From: Proteus vulgaris
GTDB taxonomy: Bacteria; Pseudomonadota; Gammaproteobacteria; Enterobacterales; Enterobacteriaceae
Assembly (NCBI RefSeq): GCF_033708015.1
Contig: NZ_CP137920.1
Span: forward strand, 744,001 to 808,000
DNA: 64,000 nucleotides
Direction: 5' to 3'
In this document: piece by piece, positions 57,594 through 64,000 of the stretch
How the letters are laid out: the number at the start of each line of letters is the position of its first letter
How positions within the stretch are numbered: position 1 is the stretch's first letter
Made by a program: the position numbers and the translations under genes
Notes under the pieces: generated by a model
Told to the model about the DNA's origin: nothing
Seen by the model: the letters and a program-made list of their open reading frames with translations, nothing else
Database searches by the model: none

Positions 57594-59567
57594 ATGAGCT
57601 ATCAGGTACTTGCCCGTAAGTGGCGCCCACAAACTTTTAACGATGTTGTTGGTCAACGTCATGTGTTGACTGCTTTAGCTAATGGTCTTGATCATCAGCG
57701 ACTTCATCATGCCTATCTTTTTTCTGGCACAAGAGGTGTCGGAAAAACCACTATTGCCCGATTATTTGCTAAAGGGCTTAATTGTGAAACAGGCATTACG
57801 AGTAAACCTTGTGGTCAATGTGCAAATTGCCTTGAAATAGAACAAGGGCGTTTCGTTGATTTAATTGAAATCGATGCGGCATCTCGAACTAAGGTAGAAG
57901 ATACCCGTGAACTTTTGGATAATGTCCAGTACGCGCCAGCACGTGGACGCTTTAAGGTCTACTTGATTGACGAAGTTCACATGCTTTCTCGTCACAGTTT
58001 TAATGCGTTACTAAAAACATTAGAAGAGCCGCCAGAACACGTTAAATTTTTATTAGCGACGACAGATCCACAAAAATTACCTGTCACAATATTATCGCGT
58101 TGCCTGCAATTTCATTTGCGAGCCTTAGATATTGACCAAATTGCGACACAACTCGAAAAAGTGCTTTCAGCAGAGCATATTGAAAATGATGTGCGAGCAC
58201 GTCAACTTATTGCTCGTGCCGCTGATGGCAGTATGCGAGATGCGTTAAGCTTAACTGACCAAGCTATTGCAAGTGGCGAAGGTGTTGTCAGCGCGGAAGT
58301 GGTTAGCCAAATGCTGGGTACTATTGATGACGCTCAACCTTTAGCATTGATTGAAGCGCTGGTAAAAGCAGATGGTCAGCAGGTCATGTCGCTGGTTAAT
58401 GAAGTTGCTTCAAGAGGTACTGACTGGGAAAATTTCTTGGTTGAAACACTCTCATTATTGCATCAAATTGCGATGTTGCAGTTATTACCTAGTGAAGAAA
58501 ATCCTCAAGAGCAATTTACTCAAGAACGTTTACGTTTATTGGCTAAATCGGTTTCTCCACAAGATCTACAGCTCTATTATCAAACCTTATTAGTTGGGCG
58601 AAAAGAACTGGCTTATGCGCCAGATAGACGCATGGGGGTTGAAATGACGCTACTACGTGCGCTTGCTTTTCATCCTAAAACAGTGATTGATGAAATACCT
58701 TCTGCGCCATTAGCACAAACGTTACCTTCAGCATCATTGCCTACAAATAGAATGTCTGAACATTATGCTCCACAAACGGTGCAGACGCATTCGTCTCAAA
58801 TGGCTCACCCATCTTCTTCACCAAAAGAAAATAGTGCTTCATTAGGCAATAGTCCCGCAGCGCAACTTTTAAGAGCAAGGCAGGCAATAAAGGGGTCGGA
58901 ACAGCAAACCCCGCCAAAAAAGTCTGAACCGGCGACGCCTAATCGGGCTAAGCCGGCTGCTAGTGCATTAGAGCGGCTAGCAGCCGTGAGTGAAAAACGC
59001 CAGCAAGCTGCGAAGCGTCAAACTAATGCACCTGAAAAAAAGAAAAAAGAAGCGTATCAGTGGCGTCCGCAAAACCCTGAGCTCATGTCAACGCAAGAGA
59101 CGGTTTCTTCACCTAAAGAGATCAAAGAAGTTCTCGAGTATGAAAAAACACCTGAATTAGCAGCAAAAATTGCTAAAGAGTCGCAAGAAAGAGATGCTTG
59201 GGCGGCTGAAATTGACAAAATGCCATTACCTAAATTGGTGCAACAACTGGCATTAAATGCGTATAAAGAGACCGTAAGCGAAGAAAACGTTATTTTGCAT
59301 TTACGAACTAAACAGAAACATTTAAATTCAGCAAATGCGTTACGCACGCTCACTAATGCGTTAAGTGAATTGCATGGAAAAGCAATTTCACTCACAATTA
59401 TAGAAGATGATGATCCAGCGGTAAAAACGCCGTTGGAGTGGCGACAAGCCATTTATGATGAAAAATTGGCGTTATCGCGTCAATCGATTATTACGGATAA
59501 AACGATTCAAACATTACAGCAATATTTTGATGCTGAATTGGATGAAGAGAGTATCCGACCTGTTTAA
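57594..59567 (+). CDS. dnaX: DNA polymerase III subunits tau and gamma DnaX
   Basis: Clamp-loader subunit tau, 657 residues. It has Walker A GTRGVGKT (45-52), a zinc module with Cys64, Cys73, Cys76 and Cys79, a DEAD-like LIDEVHMLS, and sensor-1 LATTDPQKLPVTILSRC. The C-terminal part (after about 440) is low-complexity, then binds DnaB and the alpha subunit. A frameshift heptamer at 58916 should also yield a 444-residue gamma protein. It forms an operon with ybaB and recR downstream. Confidence 0.96.
   Translation: MSYQVLARKWRPQTFNDVVGQRHVLTALANGLDHQRLHHAYLFSGTRGVGKTTIARLFAKGLNCETGITSKPCGQCANCLEIEQGRFVDLIEIDAASRTKVEDTRELLDNVQYAPARGRFKVYLIDEVHMLSRHSFNALLKTLEEPPEHVKFLLATTDPQKLPVTILSRCLQFHLRALDIDQIATQLEKVLSAEHIENDVRARQLIARAADGSMRDALSLTDQAIASGEGVVSAEVVSQMLGTIDDAQPLALIEALVKADGQQVMSLVNEVASRGTDWENFLVETLSLLHQIAMLQLLPSEENPQEQFTQERLRLLAKSVSPQDLQLYYQTLLVGRKELAYAPDRRMGVEMTLLRALAFHPKTVIDEIPSAPLAQTLPSASLPTNRMSEHYAPQTVQTHSSQMAHPSSSPKENSASLGNSPAAQLLRARQAIKGSEQQTPPKKSEPATPNRAKPAASALERLAAVSEKRQQAAKRQTNAPEKKKKEAYQWRPQNPELMSTQETVSSPKEIKEVLEYEKTPELAAKIAKESQERDAWAAEIDKMPLPKLVQQLALNAYKETVSEENVILHLRTKQKHLNSANALRTLTNALSELHGKAISLTIIEDDDPAVKTPLEWRQAIYDEKLALSRQSIITDKTIQTLQQYFDAELDEESIRPV
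58916..58986 (+). promoter_or_regulatory. Programmed -1 frameshift signal in dnaX
   Basis: The slippery heptamer A AAA AAG (58916-58922) is in the correct frame (CCA AAA AAG). Slipping back one base gives GTC then TGA, so gamma would end after residue 444. Six bases downstream a hairpin begins (CCGGC at 58929 with GCCGG at 58952). A second stem (CGGCTGCTAG/CTAGCAGCCG, 58954-58986) overlaps it and would compete. Confidence 0.8.
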
Positions 59568-59585
59568 TCGCAACATGTTGTATGA

Positions 59586-59950
<365 letters not shown>

Positions 59951-59951
<1 letters not shown>

Positions 59952-60556
59952 TGCAAACTAGCCCACTTCTTGAATCATTAATGGAAGCGTTGCGTTGTTT
60001 ACCCGGTGTTGGGCCTAAATCAGCGCAACGAATGGCTTTCCAACTACTTCAACGTGATAGAAGCGGTGGTATGCGACTTGCACAAGCACTCACGCGTGCA
60101 ATGTCTGAAATTGGTCATTGCTGTGATTGCCGGACTTTTACTGAAGAAGAGCGTTGCACCATTTGTGCTAATGTTCGCCGTCAGCAAAATGGGCAAATTT
60201 GTGTTGTTGAAAGTCCTGCGGATATTCATGCTATCGAGCAGACAGGGCAGTTTGCAGGTCGATACTTTGTTTTAATGGGGCATTTATCCCCTTTAGATGG
60301 TATTGGACCTATGGATATTGGTTTAGATAGACTTGAAGAGCGCTTAAGCCAAGAGACTATTTCTGAAGTGATCTTAGCGACAAACCCGACCGTTGAAGGT
60401 GAGGCAACAGCCAATTATATTGCTGAAATTTGTGCGCAGTATGATATTGCCGCTAGCCGAATCGCTCATGGGGTTCCTGTGGGAGGCGAGCTTGAAATGG
60501 TCGATGGAACAACGCTTTCACACTCTATTGCTGGACGCCAAAAAATCCACTATTAA
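59951..60556 (+). CDS. recR: Recombination mediator RecR
   Basis: RecR (201 residues) works with RecO and RecF to load RecA at gaps. A helix-hairpin-helix ([17 protein letters not shown], 17-33) is followed by a C4 zinc finger (Cys57, Cys60, Cys69, Cys72), a Toprim domain (about 80-175, [15 protein letters not shown]) and a Walker-B-like C-terminal segment. Its start overlaps the ybaB stop by one base. A strong terminator ends the dnaX-ybaB-recR unit. Confidence 0.97.
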
Positions 60557-60574
60557 CATCATAAATAGTTTATT

Positions 60575-60615
60575 AAAAAAGCACCTTTTACAAGATGTAA
60601 TCAGGTGCTTTTTTT
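60575..60615 (+). terminator. dnaX-ybaB-recR terminator
   Basis: The arms AAAAAAGCACCT and AGGTGCTTTTTT surround a loop of about 16 bases, with further T following. Confidence 0.9.
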
Positions 60616-60800
60616 CATCTGAAATCATGAAAATGGCCTCAATTTTAATTTAAAACATCGGGTTTTAAATCTTAAAGCTTATTGTTTTTCAGAAATATCT
60701 TTATCTTCACTTTATTATTTTTTCTTTCTGATGAATTTTGCGTCTTTATGTTACATTAATAATTATCATGAAAAATAATAACTGAATGATGGAGCATCTT

Positions 60801-61469
60801 ATGATCCCTGACGTAGCCTTAGTTGATAATAGTGAACAAAGAACCCCTCTGATCTTAGTGCTAGATAGCTCTGGTAGTATGTATGGGCAGCCTATTCAAC
60901 AATTAAATGAAGGTCTTAAGCTACTTGAACAAGAATTAAAAAATGATGTTATTGCAGCGAAACGTGTGCGTATTTTAGTCATTGAATATGGTGGATATGA
61001 TCAATGTACTGTTCATGGCGATTGGAAAGATGCGATGGATTTTACGGCACCTGTTTTGGAGGCAAATGGCACAACCCCGATGGGGCAAGCCATTACGCTA
61101 GCACTTGAAGAAATTGAAGCTGAAAAACAGCGCTTTAAACAAGCAGGTGTGGCTTATACTCGTCCTTGGTTATTTTTAATGTCTGATGGTGTTCCGACAG
61201 ACCAATGGGAACACGCCGCGCAGCTTTGTCGTCAAGCAGAAGAAAATCAAAAAACAGCGGTATTTCCTATAATGGTTGATGGTGCATCAGCAGAGGTCAT
61301 GGGAAGCTTTAGCCGTAATGGTGTTAATGGTGTGAAAATGCTTAAAGGACTGCAATTTAAAGAATTGTTCTTGTGGCTAAGCGCCAGTATGCAGGTGGTT
61401 TCTCAATCAACACCAGGTGGTACGGCACAATTACCTTCAACTGATTCTTGGGCGAGTGTACCTGTTTGA
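60801..61469 (+). CDS. von Willebrand A domain protein (TerY-like), first gene of a three-gene set
   Basis: vWA protein of 222 residues with a complete metal-ion-dependent adhesion site: DSSGS at 22-26, Thr91/Thr92 in NGTTPMGQA, and Asp129 in LMSDGVPTD. The layout (short, single vWA domain, no signal peptide or membrane helix) resembles TerY proteins, cytoplasmic partners of PP2C phosphatases and kinases in Ter-linked stress systems. Three in-frame ATGs exist; the one at 60801 (MIPDVALVDN) has GGAG six bases upstream and is preferred over 60786. Its stop overlaps the next start (TGATG). Substrate and trigger are unknown. Confidence 0.85.
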   Translation: MIPDVALVDNSEQRTPLILVLDSSGSMYGQPIQQLNEGLKLLEQELKNDVIAAKRVRILVIEYGGYDQCTVHGDWKDAMDFTAPVLEANGTTPMGQAITLALEEIEAEKQRFKQAGVAYTRPWLFLMSDGVPTDQWEHAAQLCRQAEENQKTAVFPIMVDGASAEVMGSFSRNGVNGVKMLKGLQFKELFLWLSASMQVVSQSTPGGTAQLPSTDSWASVPV

Positions 61470-62224
61470 TGAATGATTGGTTAGCTTATGGGGCATCTGT
61501 GACAGGTATTGCCCATCAAGAGCGTCAAATTCCCTGTCAGGATGCTTATTTTATTCGTCGTAAAGGTGAGTATCTTATCGCCGCTGTTTGTGACGGTGCA
61601 GGCTCTTCTCGTTATAGCGAACAAGGTGCTCAGCTTGTTGCTCGGTTATTTACGCTACGCATTACAGAGTGGCCAAACATTGATTTGTTAACCGAAAAAC
61701 AGATAACGCAAGGGGCTAAACAAGTTATTGAAGATATTCGCCTCCAGCTGGCGGAATATGCAGAAATAAAGCAGTGTGCGCTTAATGAATATGCATCAAC
61801 ACTAGTGGCATGTTGGGTTGGTGATGATAGTGGCTATTTATTCCATTTAGGTGATGGTATTGCTGTGGTGGAATACAGTGATGGTACACGTTATGTATCA
61901 CAGCCTGAAAATGGGGAATATGCAAATCAAACATGGTTTGTGACATCAGAAAATTGGGAATCGCATCTACGCGTTATTCCCCTCAATAAACCGGTAAAAC
62001 AGGTTATTTTGATGTCAGATGGTGTACAGCCTTTTGCCATGAATAAAACGTGTGATGCTTTGTATGAACCCTTTATTACTCCCGTGCTCCGTTATTTAAA
62101 AACAGTATCAGAAGAGAGCGGAAGTGAGGCATTAGCAGGGACTTTAGCTGATCCTCGAACACATTCAATTACAGGCGATGATAAAACCTTAATTATTTGT
62201 ATCAGGGATGAAGCGTTGTGGTAA
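61469..62224 (+). CDS. PP2C-family serine/threonine phosphatase
   Basis: Metal-dependent phosphatase of 251 residues. The PP2C metal ligands are in place: Asp25 (CQDAY), Asp42-Gly43 (VCDGAGS), Asp129 region (HLGDG), Asp184 (LMSDGV) and the C-terminal TGDDKTLI. There is no membrane segment. The real start is the ATG at 61469, overlapping the vWA stop; the open frame from 61448 adds seven residues. It probably reverses the action of the downstream kinase on shared targets such as the vWA protein (inference from gene order and family). It overlaps the kinase gene by 7 bases. Confidence 0.88.
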   Translation: MNDWLAYGASVTGIAHQERQIPCQDAYFIRRKGEYLIAAVCDGAGSSRYSEQGAQLVARLFTLRITEWPNIDLLTEKQITQGAKQVIEDIRLQLAEYAEIKQCALNEYASTLVACWVGDDSGYLFHLGDGIAVVEYSDGTRYVSQPENGEYANQTWFVTSENWESHLRVIPLNKPVKQVILMSDGVQPFAMNKTCDALYEPFITPVLRYLKTVSEESGSEALAGTLADPRTHSITGDDKTLIICIRDEALW

Positions 62225-63693
62225 AAGCGAGAAAAAAAGGGATAGTTCAACTTGTATCTAGTCAATTACAAGATGAAAACGGTAAGATTTATCAAATAGG
62301 TGATTTGATAAAAAGCGGAGGGGCTGGCAGTGTTAGCCATATTAATAACGCACCTCTTCAAGTATCAAAAGTTTATCATGACAAAATTGATAAAGCCTAT
62401 TATTTGAAAAAAATCACGGCAATGCAGAAGTTAGAACCTGCATTAAAGCCCGTTTCTGTTAATGGCACGCCTATTATCCAGCTCGCATGGCCTCAAGCAC
62501 GTTTATACAATAGTCAAAAGCAATTTGTTGGCTTTGTGATGCCTGAACTTGATGTCAAAAATACGATTGAGTTGGAATACATTCTTCAAGAACGCCAAGC
62601 CAAAGCTCATGGCTTACCCTCGGGAATGGGGGCGAAAGTGAGTCTCGCCTATAATCTTTGCTCATTGATTGATGCTTTACATCAGCAAGGGCACCGTATT
62701 ATTGATATGAAACCATTGAATTTACGGTTTTATAAATCAAGCTTGTATATGTCTCTTCTCGATTGTGATGGTTTTAGTATTCAAGGTGAAAATACACGTT
62801 ATCCTGCGGGGCAATTTACCGTTGAATATTTAGCGCCTGAATTTCAAGCTAAACAAACTATTCCAGAAGCAGAAGAAGAGTGGCAAGATCGATTTGCCTT
62901 AGCCGTTATCATTTTTCAGTTGCTTAATTTTGGGATCCACCCCTTTAGTGGTCGCCCTAAAAATGACACTGTACCTACAGATATTCCAAGGCGTATTGCT
63001 GGGCGTTTTTATGGTTATGGGATAAAAGCACATAATTTAATTACACCCAGTGTGGCGAGTGGACATAAACAATTACCTGATAAATTAAGAACTCTTTTTG
63101 ATAAAGCGTTTTCAGGCACACCTTCGCAAAGACCCAGTGCAAAGAGATGGGCGACAGCACTTTATGAATATGCACAACCCGAAAAGCAACAGCTAGTCGT
63201 TTGTCAAAAAGATAAAAATCATCAGCATTTTGCAGGTAAAGCTTGCGCAGCATGTGCAAGAGAGGCGAAGTTACAGCAAGTTGCTATTACGCAAAAACAA
63301 AACCAAACGCAACGTGAACAAATTCGTCAAAAAAGAGTACAAAATGCGAATATCCGACAAGCGCCAATTCAACCTACGCCAGCGAAACCGATTCAACCGC
63401 CTGCGATATTTATAGCGGTTAAAAATGCAATAAACCAAGTCCCTAAAGTCATATTTCATACCGCTATTGCTATGTTGATCCCTGTGATATTTGGAGTTTT
63501 GATGATGAATTTTATTCCACAGGATATAAGTAGTGAGTTAGCTTCTAATTGGGTCTCTGATTTAATCAAAGCGGATTATTTTAAACAATTTATAATGGCG
63601 ATAATGAGTGTGATGTTTTTAATGGTTTCCGTAATCGTTTTATTGATCCTGTTTGTTTTCCCTTCATCGAGTATATTGAAAAAAAGGCCATAG
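62218..63693 (+). CDS. Atypical Ser/Thr protein kinase with Cys/His cluster and C-terminal membrane helices
   Basis: Protein of 491 residues. The kinase domain spans about 25-320: Gly-rich loop SGGAGSV (33-39), ATP-site Lys51 in VSKVYH, catalytic loop HRIIDMKPLNL (159-169) with Asp163, Lys165 and Asn168, metal-binding LLDCDGF (180-186), and LAPEF (205-209) in place of APE. A C...H...C-x2-C cluster (Cys329, His335/337, Cys343, Cys346) resembles a zinc ribbon. A Gln/Arg-rich linker and Pro-rich stretch follow, then two membrane helices at about 411-433 and 457-481. The start is a GTG at 62218. It is translationally coupled to the phosphatase. Confidence 0.85.
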   Translation: MVKARKKGIVQLVSSQLQDENGKIYQIGDLIKSGGAGSVSHINNAPLQVSKVYHDKIDKAYYLKKITAMQKLEPALKPVSVNGTPIIQLAWPQARLYNSQKQFVGFVMPELDVKNTIELEYILQERQAKAHGLPSGMGAKVSLAYNLCSLIDALHQQGHRIIDMKPLNLRFYKSSLYMSLLDCDGFSIQGENTRYPAGQFTVEYLAPEFQAKQTIPEAEEEWQDRFALAVIIFQLLNFGIHPFSGRPKNDTVPTDIPRRIAGRFYGYGIKAHNLITPSVASGHKQLPDKLRTLFDKAFSGTPSQRPSAKRWATALYEYAQPEKQQLVVCQKDKNHQHFAGKACAACAREAKLQQVAITQKQNQTQREQIRQKRVQNANIRQAPIQPTPAKPIQPPAIFIAVKNAINQVPKVIFHTAIAMLIPVIFGVLMMNFIPQDISSELASNWVSDLIKADYFKQFIMAIMSVMFLMVSVIVLLILFVFPSSSILKKRP

Positions 63694-63708
63694 ATTAGGG
63701 AAAATAAA

Positions 63709-64000
63709 ATGAAAAAAAGAGTAAAACTTATACTGATTATTATTGGCATTATAACGTTACTGTTCCCTTTTTGGTTACCTGCTTTTTTAGTTTCAACTTT
63801 TAGTTTGATTGATAGTTTTAATAGCAAAATTCTCCCCTCATCTGTTCGCTTTGATGAGCGTAATTTCTTACTGGGAGTGTGGGTAGGCTCTCTGATTATG
63901 ACGATTGTGATGTTGTTGCAATCGTGGCGATCTAAAAATATTTATTATTTATGTGGTGGTGGGCTCGTATTTTTAATGGCACTCAGCGTGTCATTTTCGA
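63709..64000 (+). CDS. Membrane protein of unknown function (partial, runs off the window)
   Basis: An open frame begins with MKKRVKLILIIIGIITLLFP at an ATG at 63709 and stays open to the last base (97 codons). AGGGAAAAT lies just upstream. Three hydrophobic segments are visible (about 5-33, 54-70 and 79-96), the first perhaps a signal anchor. It follows the kinase by 15 bases on the same strand and is probably in the same transcript. No family is recognised. Confidence 0.7.
   Translation, partial: MKKRVKLILIIIGIITLLFPFWLPAFLVSTFSLIDSFNSKILPSSVRFDERNFLLGVWVGSLIMTIVMLLQSWRSKNIYYLCGGGLVFLMALSVSFS

Noticed and set aside
59035..59042. Second A-run (seven A then G) in dnaX as a frameshift site
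   Set aside because: It is in slippery phase, but the -1 frame does not stop soon and no stem follows at the right distance; the site at 58916 fits far better.
59057..59452. 131-codon minus-strand frame within dnaX
   Set aside because: It is antisense to dnaX, whose frame and domains are intact; Ser/Cys-rich composition is typical of a shadow.

Overview
This is a contiguous stretch of a low-G+C gammaproteobacterial chromosome, most likely Proteus or a close relative in the Morganellaceae. The proteins read as close relatives of Escherichia coli proteins over nearly their full length. Gene order follows the E. coli 9-11 minute region (dxs-ispA-xseB / thiI / yajL-panE / yajQ / yajR / cyoEDCBA / ampG-yajG / bolA / tig-clpP-clpX-lon-hupB-ppiD-ybaV-fadM-queC-decR-mdlAB-glnK-amtB-tesB-ffs-hha-tomB-acrBA/acrR-mscK-ybaM-priC-apt-dnaX-ybaB-recR). 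Base composition is clearly A+T-rich. The genus is inferred from composition and synteny, not from a database match.

Region by region. 1-6500: the end of a yjdM/phnA-type gene, then a complete ribose operon rbsDACBK-rbsR on the minus strand, with two palindromic RbsR-type operators ahead of rbsD. 6700-11600: isoprenoid genes dxs-ispA with xseB, divergent from thiI. 11700-15400: yajL-panE, yajQ and the transporter yajR. 15500-20350: the cytochrome bo3 oxidase operon cyoABCDE. 20800-23330: two genes not expected here from E. coli synteny, a Tsx/OmpK-like porin and dbpA. 23400-26200: ampG, yajG, bolA. 26500-35600: the protein quality-control block tig, clpP, clpX, lon, hupB, ppiD. 35900-44800: ybaV, fadM, queC, decR, mdlAB, the nitrogen-sensing pair glnK-amtB behind a sigma-54 promoter, and tesB. 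45124-45235: 4.5S RNA. 45600-52400: hha/tomB, the acrAB efflux operon with divergent acrR, and a ychN-like gene. 52500-60600: mscK, ybaM, priC, apt, dnaX (with a programmed-frameshift signal), ybaB, recR.

The last 3.2 kb (60800-64000) leaves the conserved backbone. A strong terminator closes recR, and in place of the expected htpG there is a tightly overlapping set of three genes: a von Willebrand A domain protein, a PP2C-type phosphatase, and an atypical Ser/Thr kinase carrying a Cys/His cluster and two C-terminal membrane helices. A further membrane protein runs off the window edge. This resembles the TerY-type vWA/phosphatase/kinase triad described near tellurium-resistance genes, but no ter gene is visible here. 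It is the most likely place for a poorly described system.

No tRNA, rRNA, insertion sequence, prophage gene or CRISPR array was seen. All recognised full-length genes are intact. Several starts were moved inside the longest reading frame, using the start site known for the family and the visible ribosome binding site.
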